From Actinomadura rudentiformis (GTDB lineage Bacteria > Actinomycetota > Actinomycetes > Streptosporangiales > Streptosporangiaceae), in the NCBI RefSeq assembly GCF_008923185.1, contig NZ_WBMT01000002.1, forward strand, positions 509,813 to 573,812: a stretch of DNA of 64,000 nt. Direction: 5' to 3'. Below, piece after piece: positions 16,660 through 24,760 of this stretch. Under the pieces are notes generated by a model, which saw only the letters and a list, made by a program, of their open reading frames with translations, made no database searches and was not told the DNA's origin. The translations under genes and the position numbers were made by a program. Positions within the stretch are counted from its first letter, which is position 1; each line of letters opens with the position of its first letter.

Positions 16660-17900
16660 GCGTCCGGCAACATTTCCCGTCAGGTGAGCCCGTCCCCGTC
16701 GGCACGCTGTTGGCCGAGGTCACTGCCCCTCCGGTGGGCGGCCCGCTCACGTTCGGCGATGAGCGGCTCAAAGAGTTCCTCGGCGCGGTCTCGCGGCGGC
16801 TGCTCAAGCCGTCGGTCATGCGGCGCCATCCCGAGCTGGGCGCGCTCGGTTTCTTCCTGCGGCCGAGCGAGCTGTCCCGCGTCCTCGAAGGCGCGGCCGA
16901 GCACTCGGACGACCGTCTCCGCTTCCCGCGCGGGCTCGTCTTCCACATCCCGCCCGCCAATGTGGACACGGTCTTCGTCTATTCATGGGCGCTGTCGGCA
17001 CTCGCGGGCAACGCCAACATCGTCCGCCTGTCCACACGTGGTGGCGGAGCGTCTTCCGTGATTCTGCAGGTGCTGCACGATGCTCTCGACCAGGCCGATC
17101 CGGCCGTGGCCCAGACCCAGCGGCTGGTCGGCTACGAACGGTCGGACGCGACGACGGAGGCGCTCTCGGCGGCCTGCGACCTGCGGGTCGTCTGGGGCGG
17201 CGACGCGTCGGTCACGGCCATCCGGCGTCATCGGCTGCGGCCGTCAGCCCGCGACCTGACCTTCCCCGACCGGTCCTCGCTGGCCGCGATCTCGGTGAAC
17301 GGGTGGCACGCCGCCGGCCCGGAGCGGCGCCGGGCAGTCGTGGACGGCTTCGCCAACGACACGTACTGGTTCGACCAGGCGGCCTGCTCCTCTCCCCGCA
17401 CGCTCTTCTGGGTCGGCGAGCCCGCCGCCGCAGCCGATGCCCGCCGGCAGTTCGAGGACCTGCTCGCCGAGACGGTCGCGGCACGCGGCTTCACCGTGGA
17501 CGCCGCCATGGCCGTGGAAAAGCGCGTCGCCACCTACGGCATGGCGGCTGCCGGAGACGCGTCCGCCATCCGCTTCCAGGGCAACACGATCGCCACGCTC
17601 GACCTCACCGAGCCGGCCCGCCTGCCGCGCCGGTGGCTGGGTGCGGGCACCTTCGCCTGCGCCGTCATCGATGACCTCGACGACCTGATCCCGCTGATCA
17701 CCCGTAAGGACCAGACGCTCAGCACGTTCGGTTTCCCGCCCGCGGCGTTGCGGGCCTTCGCGGCCGCCGCCGGGGCGCGGGGCGTCGACCGCGTCGTGCC
17801 GGTCGGCTCGGCGCTCTCCTTCGCCGCGATCTGGGACGGCTATGACCTGCTCCGCGAGTTCAGCCGCGTCATGACGATCTCACCCGGGGGGTCCCTGTGA
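16656..17900 (+). CDS. luxC: LuxC-like acyl-CoA/acyl-protein reductase
   Basis: 414 aa aldehyde-dehydrogenase-fold acyl reductase giving a fatty aldehyde with NADPH. The catalytic Cys is Cys244 in QAACSSPRT. VFHIPPANVDT is the LuxC nucleotide-binding region. It starts by ATGA overlap with luxE, and its GTGA overlap leads into the glycosyltransferase gene, so synthesis of the reductase and of the transferase is coupled. Acyl-CoA, acyl-ACP or LuxE-bound acyl could be the donor; the dedicated ACP favours ACP or LuxE. Confidence 0.9.
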   Translation: MSVRQHFPSGEPVPVGTLLAEVTAPPVGGPLTFGDERLKEFLGAVSRRLLKPSVMRRHPELGALGFFLRPSELSRVLEGAAEHSDDRLRFPRGLVFHIPPANVDTVFVYSWALSALAGNANIVRLSTRGGGASSVILQVLHDALDQADPAVAQTQRLVGYERSDATTEALSAACDLRVVWGGDASVTAIRRHRLRPSARDLTFPDRSSLAAISVNGWHAAGPERRRAVVDGFANDTYWFDQAACSSPRTLFWVGEPAAAADARRQFEDLLAETVAARGFTVDAAMAVEKRVATYGMAAAGDASAIRFQGNTIATLDLTEPARLPRRWLGAGTFACAVIDDLDDLIPLITRKDQTLSTFGFPPAALRAFAAAAGARGVDRVVPVGSALSFAAIWDGYDLLREFSRVMTISPGGSL

Positions 17901-19642
17901 GACTCAACGCCACACCCGCGAACTACGACCGGTTCCTGTCGGTGGCCTCGGTCTTCTGGCGCAACAATCTGCCCGCGACGCCGGGCGAGGACTGGATCGT
18001 CGTCGAGGCGATGCACCACCAGTTCCGCAACGTGCTCCGCAACCTGGCCCTGGCCAACGCGATCCGGCGGGTGCGGCCCGCGCGCGTCCTCGTCCTGACC
18101 GGCACGGACGAGAGCTGGTACGAAACCATCTGGGAGGACTTCAACGTCGAGAAGGTGCGGCGCCTCGGCGAGGCCTTCGCCGTCACCGAGGTCGTCGACG
18201 TGCACGCACTGGTCGACCAGGTGGCGGCGGCGCCGGATGACAGGCCTCCCACGTTCGATCTTTGCGGACGGACGCTGACCGTCGGATCCGCCGCCGCCGC
18301 TGAAGAGACGGACGAGACGGCCGTCCGATGGTCGTCCATCGACCCGGGTGTCCTCGACGAGATCGCCTACGCCTCCGCGTGCCGGCTGGACCTGGTGCCG
18401 CGCCTGGAGGGGGACCGCCACGACAACCCCAGACTGCGCGAGCAGCGTCCGCGCTCGGCCGCGTTCGCCGCCGTCTACGAGATGCTCTTCCGCGCGCTCA
18501 AGCCGATCGCCTTCGTGACGAGCCATGTGGACTATGACCCCTGGGGCCTGGGCACGGAGGCGGCGACGCGCTTCGAGGTCCCCGTGGTGCACGTCCAGTC
18601 CACCGGGTCGCTGAAGGCCTACACGCTCTTCCCCGAGCACCGGCAGGGCGAGGCGACCTTCCGGGCGGAGCTCACACGGCAGATCGGTGCCTACTTCGAC
18701 CGGCACGTCTGGGGCAACCGGGACATCATCCGACCGGCGGCGGAACTGGTCGCCTGGCGCACCCGCGGCAATCTGGGCCGCCCGAGCTGGTGGCGGTTCG
18801 GGCCCAACGCCCTGTGCGAGCTCACCAACCTGACCGAGCGCGAGCAGTTCCGCGCCTACGGGATGGCGAAGCTCGGCCTGGATCCCGCGCTCCCGGTCAT
18901 CACCGTCTTCAACCACGCGGTCTCGGACGCGCTCGGCACGAACCGTGAGGTCTTCGCCGACCTGGCCGAGTGGTTCCAGGAGACCGTGGCCTTCGCCGCC
19001 GCTCATCCGAAGGCGAACTGGCTGCTGCTCGACCATCCGAACCAGGACAAGTACGACTCCACCGGCATGTTCGCCACGCTCGCCGACTCCTACGGCCGCG
19101 CCGGCCACCTGACCTTCATGTCGAGCAACGACCTGTCCAAGAACGCGATGTGGAGCCTCACCGATCTGGGGATCACCGTCCGCGGCAGCGTCAGCAACGA
19201 GCTGCCCGCGTTCGGCACGCCCGTCATCCAGGCGGGGTGGTCGGAATGGAGCGCGTGCGGGATGTCCACGGTGGTGCCCGACGCCGATGCGTACTGGAAG
19301 ACGCTCACCAGGTCCATCGAGGCACTGACCCGGAGGGAAACCCTGATCAGCGCGGAACAGGTCGAGCGCGCCCGGCTGTGGTCGTGGTTCTACCGCAGCG
19401 CGACCGACGTCTCCTCGCTGCTCGTGCCGCACTGGGACGTCATGCCCGAGGACACGCACCTGCGCACCCTGGAGATCAATATGAGGGCGGTCGAGAGCGA
19501 CGCCGATCCCCTCTTCACCTCGGTCCGCCGGATGTGGACCAGGCGCGAGCCGTTCCTCACCAGGTTCGATCTGACCGACTCCGGGTCCCTGACCGAGCTG
19601 CTGCCGGCGATGAGAAAGGGCGGTGCGAACGATGCAGGCTGA
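17897..19642 (+). CDS. Putative capsule-type GT-B glycosyltransferase
   Basis: 581 aa. The C-terminal half has features of the Capsule_synth (KpsS/KpsC) group: LLLDHPNQDKY, then FMSSNDLSKNAMW, then NELPAFGTPVIQAGWSEW, matching the donor-site pattern in which a conserved acidic residue precedes GxPVI. Such enzymes often transfer CMP-linked ulosonic acids. The N-terminal 250 residues have no motif that I recognise. It starts at GTG overlapping luxC. Given a complete CMP-pseudaminate pathway around it, it is the best candidate nonulosonate transferase; that is inference. Confidence 0.55.
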   Translation: MRLNATPANYDRFLSVASVFWRNNLPATPGEDWIVVEAMHHQFRNVLRNLALANAIRRVRPARVLVLTGTDESWYETIWEDFNVEKVRRLGEAFAVTEVVDVHALVDQVAAAPDDRPPTFDLCGRTLTVGSAAAAEETDETAVRWSSIDPGVLDEIAYASACRLDLVPRLEGDRHDNPRLREQRPRSAAFAAVYEMLFRALKPIAFVTSHVDYDPWGLGTEAATRFEVPVVHVQSTGSLKAYTLFPEHRQGEATFRAELTRQIGAYFDRHVWGNRDIIRPAAELVAWRTRGNLGRPSWWRFGPNALCELTNLTEREQFRAYGMAKLGLDPALPVITVFNHAVSDALGTNREVFADLAEWFQETVAFAAAHPKANWLLLDHPNQDKYDSTGMFATLADSYGRAGHLTFMSSNDLSKNAMWSLTDLGITVRGSVSNELPAFGTPVIQAGWSEWSACGMSTVVPDADAYWKTLTRSIEALTRRETLISAEQVERARLWSWFYRSATDVSSLLVPHWDVMPEDTHLRTLEINMRAVESDADPLFTSVRRMWTRREPFLTRFDLTDSGSLTELLPAMRKGGANDAG

Positions 19643-20717
19643 CACTCCCGGCTACCTGGCGACGCGCTACGACCACGACCGGGCCGGACCCGTCCCGGCC
19701 CAGCTCACCGACGGCAAGCACCCCGTGTTGCGCGTCACCGAGGGCTTCCTGCGCCGGACGGGCAACGTGGGCCGTTGCATCGCGTCACCGGCGGCGTTCG
19801 GCCTGAGCGCGGCCGCGATCGGCGACGGCCCGGCCCGGGTGACGCTCCGGCTGAGCCTGGACCGCCACACCCCCACGTACTGGGACCGCTACGTGCACGA
19901 GGACGTGCCGCGATCCGGGGCCGAGCGGCCGCGGCTGGTGGTCGTCTGCGCCCAGCGCGAGGTGCGCGGCGCGCTGCTGCTCGCCCCGCGCCCGGTGGGC
20001 CAGGGACGGGCGATCGGTGAGCTCGGCGTGACCCTCGCGCCCGATGAGCTCCCTGCCGGTGGCCTCGCGCTCTTCGAGCTGTGGGGTGCACACGAGTGGC
20101 GGTCCGCGAGCGGCGCGGCCGTCGCGGCGGCCTCCGCGCTGGCGCCGCAGGCGACGACGGGAATGGTGGTCAACACCATCTCGGTCGGTTCCGCCGCCGC
20201 CCCTCCGGTCGCGTGGTCCGCCGGCGACACCCTCGATGCCCGTACGAGCGAACGGCTCGGGCTGGTGAGCACTGGCGGCCTCAACGCCCAGATGCTCACG
20301 GAGCAGGGCTCGACCTTCCTCAGCGCCGGCATGCTCGTGGTGAACCCGTGCGCCGGTGCCTCCGCCCGGCTGACCTTCGGATTCGTTCGCGGCACACCGC
20401 CCGTCCTGCGCGGCGCGAAGGGCGGCCCGCGCTGGCGGCGGCACATGGACCGGGCACGCAGGAAGGCCCGGGTGATCGCGCAGCGAGGGCTCGAGGCCGC
20501 GGCGTCACCCGGGCCGCACGTCCTCGACTGGCTGCAGGTCCAGGCCGTCGGGCTGGGCGACGGCGCGGTCACGACGCTGCCGGTCTCCCACCGGCCCGAA
20601 GGCGGATTCACCGTCGTCGTGCCGGCCCAGGCGCAGCCGATACTGCTGACGATCTCCCAGCAGGAAGCCCCGAAATCCGCCACCCACGTCAAGCTGATCG
20701 ACCACACACCGATCTGA
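19632..20717 (+). CDS. Unknown protein, last gene of the lux-type operon
   Basis: About 361 aa, no family recognised. ATG at 19632 overlaps the glycosyltransferase end by 11 bp; a GTG at 19623 is possible. Visible features: a beta-rich middle (RLVVVCAQREVRGALLLAP), a cluster of small residues (GAAVAAASALAP), a basic stretch (about 270-290: RWRRHMDRARRKARV) and no signal peptide or membrane segment. The translational coupling argues that it works with LuxC/E or the transferase, for example as an acyl or sugar modifying enzyme or scaffold. Confidence 0.6.
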   Translation: MQADTPGYLATRYDHDRAGPVPAQLTDGKHPVLRVTEGFLRRTGNVGRCIASPAAFGLSAAAIGDGPARVTLRLSLDRHTPTYWDRYVHEDVPRSGAERPRLVVVCAQREVRGALLLAPRPVGQGRAIGELGVTLAPDELPAGGLALFELWGAHEWRSASGAAVAAASALAPQATTGMVVNTISVGSAAAPPVAWSAGDTLDARTSERLGLVSTGGLNAQMLTEQGSTFLSAGMLVVNPCAGASARLTFGFVRGTPPVLRGAKGGPRWRRHMDRARRKARVIAQRGLEAAASPGPHVLDWLQVQAVGLGDGAVTTLPVSHRPEGGFTVVVPAQAQPILLTISQQEAPKSATHVKLIDHTPI

Positions 20718-20734
20718 GGAACGACCCCGGGGTC

Positions 20735-21859
20735 TCAGGCGAGGGCGTCCCGCAGTGCCGCCACCACCCGGTCCTGCTCCGCCTCGGTGAGGTCGGGGAA
20801 CAGCGGCAGCGACAGTTGCTCGGCGTAGAAGGACTCCGCGACCGGGCACATCCCGCGCCGGTAGCCGAGATCCTCGAAGACCGGATGCCGGTAGGCCGGG
20901 ACGTAGTTCACCTGGACCCCGATGCCCGCCGCGCGCATCCGGTCGTACACCTCGCGGCGGCGCCCGCCCAGGATCCGCACCGCGTACAGGTGCCACATCG
21001 GGTCGGCCCCCGCCCTCGCGGCGGGGAGCCGCAGGCCGTCCACATCGGCCAGCAGCTCGTTGTAGCGCGCCACGAGACGGGCACGCCGTGCCTTGAAGTC
21101 CCCGAGCCGCCGGAGCTGGCTGGTGCCGAGCGCGCACAGCACGTCCGGCAGCCGGTAGTTCAACCCGAGCGTGTGGACTTCCTGATGCCATCCGCCCTCG
21201 TCAGGCGATCGCAGCCGTTCCGCCTCCCGCACGAGACCGTGGCAGCGGAACCGGCGCGCCCGGTCGAACAGCTCCGGGTCGGGCACCGCCACCGCGCCGC
21301 CCTCGCCGGTGGTGGCGTTCTTGGTCGGGAAGAACGAGAAGGTCGTGATGTCGGCGAGCGCGCCCGCGGGGACTCCGTCGAGCCGGGAGCCCAGCGAGTG
21401 CGCGGCGTCCGCCGCCAGCACCGCTCCATGCGCGTGCGCCAGGGGCCGCAGGGCCGCATAGTCGGCCGGATGCCCGGCGTAGTCGACGGCCGTCACGACC
21501 TTGGTCCGGGACGAGAGGGCGACCTCGACGGCCTGCGGGTCGAGATTGGCCGTGTCATCGCTGACGTCGGCGAACACCACGCGCGCCCCCAGCAGCATGG
21601 CCGTCGAGGCCGTGGCGACGAAGGTCATCGGGGACGTCACCACCTCGTCGCCGGGGCCGGCTCCCGCCGCCGCGTAGGCGACGTGCAGCGCCGACGTCCC
21701 CGAGGTCACGCTGACGCACGGCACCCCGCCGGTCCAGGACGCAAGCGCCTCCTCGAAGCCGGCCACGGCGGGCCCGGTGGTGAGCCAGTCGCCGCGCAGC
21801 ACCTCGGTGACGGCGGCGATGTCGGCGTCGTCGATGGATTGGCGGCCGTAGGGGAGCAT
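20735..21859 (-). CDS. pseC: UDP-4-amino-sugar aminotransferase PseC
   Basis: 374 aa DegT/DnrJ/EryC1 PLP aminotransferase, converting UDP-4-keto-6-deoxy-L-AltNAc to the 4-amino sugar with glutamate. PLP Lys is Lys180 in FFPTKNATTGEGG; Asp151 (LAADAAHS) binds the pyridine nitrogen. N terminus MLPYGRQSIDDADI and the TGPAVAGFE segment are PseC-typical. It lies 4 bp downstream of pseB in the same direction and converges with the lux-type operon, with only 17 bp between their ends. Confidence 0.9.
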   Translation of the reverse strand: MLPYGRQSIDDADIAAVTEVLRGDWLTTGPAVAGFEEALASWTGGVPCVSVTSGTSALHVAYAAAGAGPGDEVVTSPMTFVATASTAMLLGARVVFADVSDDTANLDPQAVEVALSSRTKVVTAVDYAGHPADYAALRPLAHAHGAVLAADAAHSLGSRLDGVPAGALADITTFSFFPTKNATTGEGGAVAVPDPELFDRARRFRCHGLVREAERLRSPDEGGWHQEVHTLGLNYRLPDVLCALGTSQLRRLGDFKARRARLVARYNELLADVDGLRLPAARAGADPMWHLYAVRILGGRRREVYDRMRAAGIGVQVNYVPAYRHPVFEDLGYRRGMCPVAESFYAEQLSLPLFPDLTEAEQDRVVAALRDALA

Positions 21860-21863
21860 GACC

Positions 21864-22847
21864 TCACCCGCAGGTGGCGAGCAGACCCTGCAGGTCGTCG
21901 GCGGTCAACCACATGTCGTTGTCGTCCGACCGGTAGCTGAAGCCCTCGCGCACCGGCTCGCCGCCCTGCGGGGGGACGTATCCCCAGGTCGCGATCGTGG
22001 GCATGACCACGTAGCGGCCGGGCAGCCGGACCGTGCGGCGGCTGTCGTCGGGCGCGATCATCTCCTCGTGCAGCTTCTCGCCCGGCCGCACGCCGATCTC
22101 GTGGATCAGGCTCTGCGGGGCGACCGCCCTGGCGAGGTCCATGATGCGCATGCTCGGGATGCGCGGCACGTAGAGCTCTCCGCCGCGCATCAGCCCGAAC
22201 GAGTCGACGACGAACTCGACCGCCTGCTCCAGGCTGATCCAGAAGCGCGTCATCCGCTTGTCGGTGATCGGAAGGCTCTCGCCGCGCTCGGCCAGCCGCC
22301 GGAAGAACGGGATCACCGAGCCGCGGCTGCCCATCACGTTGCCGTAGCGCACGACCGCGAAGCGGGTGTCGTAGCTGGCGGCGTAGTGGTTGGCCGACAC
22401 GAAGAGCTTGTCGGCGACCAGCTTGGTGGCGCCGTAAAGGTTGATGGGGCTGGACGCCTTGTCGGTCGAGAGCGCGACGACCTTGCGCACCCCGCAGTCG
22501 ATGGCCGCCTCGATGACGTTCTGCGAGCCCTGGACGTTGGTCTGCACGTACTCGAACGGGTTGTACTCGGCCGTGTCGACCTGCTTGAGCGCCGCCGCGT
22601 GCACGACGTACTCCACGTCGTGCATGGCCCTCCGCAGCCGCTCGCGGTCGCGGACGTCGCCGATGAACCAGCGCAGCCGGGGGTCGTCTCCGAAGAGACC
22701 GCGCATCTCGTACTGTTTGAGCTCGTCCCGGGAGAAGACCACCACCCGGCGCGGGTCGAGGTGCTCCAGGGCGTGGCGCAGGAAAGCCTTGCCGAAGGAG
22801 CCGGTTCCTCCGGTCAGCAAGATCGAAGAGCCCTCGGTCCCGACCAT
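21864..22847 (-). CDS. pseB: UDP-GlcNAc 4,6-dehydratase (inverting) PseB
   Basis: 327 aa SDR of the FlaA1/PseB short type, first step of pseudaminic acid synthesis (4,6-dehydration with C5 inversion). NADP motif TGGTGSFGKAF (about 12-22), STDKASSPINLYGATK with catalytic Asp-Lys and Tyr-x3-Lys. ATG at 22847 is preceded by AGGGGGT; an upstream ATG at 22871 has poor spacing. It is divergent from pseF, with 93 bp between the starts. PseB's fold end and pseC's start are 4 bp apart, an operon. Confidence 0.92.
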   Translation of the reverse strand: MVGTEGSSILLTGGTGSFGKAFLRHALEHLDPRRVVVFSRDELKQYEMRGLFGDDPRLRWFIGDVRDRERLRRAMHDVEYVVHAAALKQVDTAEYNPFEYVQTNVQGSQNVIEAAIDCGVRKVVALSTDKASSPINLYGATKLVADKLFVSANHYAASYDTRFAVVRYGNVMGSRGSVIPFFRRLAERGESLPITDKRMTRFWISLEQAVEFVVDSFGLMRGGELYVPRIPSMRIMDLARAVAPQSLIHEIGVRPGEKLHEEMIAPDDSRRTVRLPGRYVVMPTIATWGYVPPQGGEPVREGFSYRSDDNDMWLTADDLQGLLATCG

Positions 22848-22940
22848 GACTACCCCCTGTAGCTTTTTCATGACCCACCGTGATGGCCTGCGGTAGCCTA
22901 GCGCCTCCTCGGTATCACCACGCCGACGTGGGGGAATGTC

Positions 22941-23675
22941 GTGTCCGTCCGTATGACTGGAATCATTCAGGCCCGCATGGGATCGACCCGGCTGCCGGGC
23001 AAGGTGCTCCTCCCGCTGGCCGGGCGGCCGGTCCTCGGCTGGGTCGTCCGTGCCGCCCGAGAGAGCGGGGTGCTCGACGATCTGGTGGTCGCGACGACCG
23101 ATCACGCCGAGGACGACGCGGTGGTCGCCGAGTGCGAGCGGCTCGGCGTCGCCTTCCACCGCGGCCCGGCCGACGACGTCCTCCAACGGTTCCTGGGCGC
23201 GCTGGAAGCCCGTCCGGCCGACGCCGTCATGCGTTTCACGGCGGACTGCCCCCTCCTCGATCCGGCCGTCATCCGGGCCGCCGGCACGGCGTTCCGCGCA
23301 CTTCCGGGGATCGACTACCTCAGCGGCGGGCTTCCGCACACGTTGCCGCGCGGTCTGGACACCGAGGTCATCGGCGCACCGGCGCTCCGCCGCGCCGGCC
23401 GGCTGGCGACCGGCGAGCACCGCGCCCACGTGACGTCGTACGTCTACACGCATCCGGCGGACTTCACCGTCATGGGGCTGACCTTCCCCCCGTCGGCGGC
23501 CCATCTCCGGGTCACCCTCGACACGCCCGCCGACCTCGCCCTCCTCCAGGCGGTCACGGGGAAGTTCGGGGACACGCCGGTCCCGTACCGGGAGCTCGTC
23601 GACTGGCTGGAGCTCAACCCCGAGGTGCGCGCGCTGAACGCCGGCGTGCGGCAGAAGGCTCTCTCCGAAGGATGA
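22941..23675 (+). CDS. pseF: SpsF-type cytidylyltransferase, probable PseF
   Basis: 244 aa nucleotidyltransferase of the SpsF/acylneuraminate cytidylyltransferase group. The pyrophosphorylase motif IIQARMGSTRLPGKVL (8-23) and FTADCPLLDP (metal Asp) are clear. It is predicted to activate pseudaminic acid as the CMP-sugar. Its sequence is SpsF-like rather than like the NeuA-type PseF of Campylobacter, so the assignment rests on family plus context (pseG immediately follows). GTG start after GGGGGAAT. Confidence 0.82.
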   Translation: MSVRMTGIIQARMGSTRLPGKVLLPLAGRPVLGWVVRAARESGVLDDLVVATTDHAEDDAVVAECERLGVAFHRGPADDVLQRFLGALEARPADAVMRFTADCPLLDPAVIRAAGTAFRALPGIDYLSGGLPHTLPRGLDTEVIGAPALRRAGRLATGEHRAHVTSYVYTHPADFTVMGLTFPPSAAHLRVTLDTPADLALLQAVTGKFGDTPVPYRELVDWLELNPEVRALNAGVRQKALSEG

Positions 23676-23688
23676 AGGTCAGGGAGGG

Positions 23689-24756
23689 GTGAAGGTCGGG
23701 ATCAGATGCGACGCCGGGACCCGCACCGGCGTCGGGCACCTCATCCGCTGCGTGGCCCTCGCCGAGGAGCTCGTCCGGCGCGACGTCCCTGTGGTCTTCC
23801 TCGGCGAGATCACCGGGCCTGACTGGATCGCGGCGGAGCTCGAAGCCCGCGTGCTGCCGCTGATCCCGGCACCGGCGCAACCCGGCCCGCTGGCGGCGCA
23901 GGCCCGCGCGCTCGGCCTGGACGTTCTGGTCATCGACTCGTACGAGACCGACCCCGCCTGCGCGGACGCCGTGCGGCGGGCCGGGACGGCCGTGCTCGCG
24001 ATCGTGGACGGGGACCACCGCGGCCAGCGGGCCGACCTCTATCTGGACCAGAACCTGGGGGCCGAGCGGATCTCGTTCGAGATGCCGGCGGGTTCCCTGC
24101 GGCTGGCGGGAGCGGACTTCGTCCTGCTGCGCGACTGCGTGAGGCGCCTCCGGCCGGACACCCCCCGTCGACACGGCGCCGGCGTGCCCCGGCTCCTGTG
24201 CTTCCTGGGCGGAACGGACACGGCCGACGCGGCGCCGGCCGTCATGGGCCTCGCGGCGGCCACGGGCGTCCCCTTCACCGCGACGGTCGTGGCGCCCCGG
24301 GCGACGACGGCCCGGGCCCTGGCGGCCATCAGGCTGTCGACCGGCCAGTCCCTCGTGCCCGTCGCGCCGACCGGCCGCATCGCCGAGCTGGCCGCGGGCG
24401 CCGACCTGGTCATCTGCGCGGCCGGCTCCTCCGTCTGGGAGCTCATGTGCCTGGGGGTGCCGGCGGCGCTCGTTCATGTCGCCGACAACCAGCTGATCGG
24501 CTACCGGGCGGCCGTCTCCCGCGGCCTGGCGGCCGGGCTGGGGCATCCCGCCCGGTTGGCCGGACCGGCTGCCGGAGCGGCGGCAGGACAGGCGGCGGGG
24601 CCGGCGGCGGCGGCGGTGGAAACTCTGCGGCGGCTTCTCACCGACCCCGCCGAACGCATGGCGATCGCCGCCCGCGGCCACGCGTTCATCGACGGACGCG
24701 GCCGCGAGCGTGTGTGCGACGCCCTCCTCGCCTCCGTCCGGGCGCGCCCGGCCTGA
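23689..24756 (+). CDS. pseG: UDP-sugar hydrolase PseG
   Basis: 355 aa GT-B fold hydrolase that removes UDP from UDP-2,4-diacetamido-2,4,6-trideoxy-L-altrose. N terminus MKVGIRCDAGTRTGVGHLIRC with the catalytic His in GHLIR; the C-terminal ICAAGSSVWELMCLGVP is the UDP-site pattern. GTG at 23689 lies 13 bp after pseF, next to a near-duplicate of its own start (ATGAAGGTCAGGG at 23672). A C-terminal Ala/Gly-rich insertion (about 285-310) is unusual. It converges with the TagF-like gene with 4 bp between the stops. Confidence 0.9.
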   Translation: MKVGIRCDAGTRTGVGHLIRCVALAEELVRRDVPVVFLGEITGPDWIAAELEARVLPLIPAPAQPGPLAAQARALGLDVLVIDSYETDPACADAVRRAGTAVLAIVDGDHRGQRADLYLDQNLGAERISFEMPAGSLRLAGADFVLLRDCVRRLRPDTPRRHGAGVPRLLCFLGGTDTADAAPAVMGLAAATGVPFTATVVAPRATTARALAAIRLSTGQSLVPVAPTGRIAELAAGADLVICAAGSSVWELMCLGVPAALVHVADNQLIGYRAAVSRGLAAGLGHPARLAGPAAGAAAGQAAGPAAAAVETLRRLLTDPAERMAIAARGHAFIDGRGRERVCDALLASVRARPA

Positions 24757-24760
24757 GCTC

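Noticed and set aside
13208..17900. Possible bioluminescence locus
   Set aside because: Only LuxC and LuxE are present; no LuxA, LuxB or LuxD, and the neighbours are nonulosonate genes.
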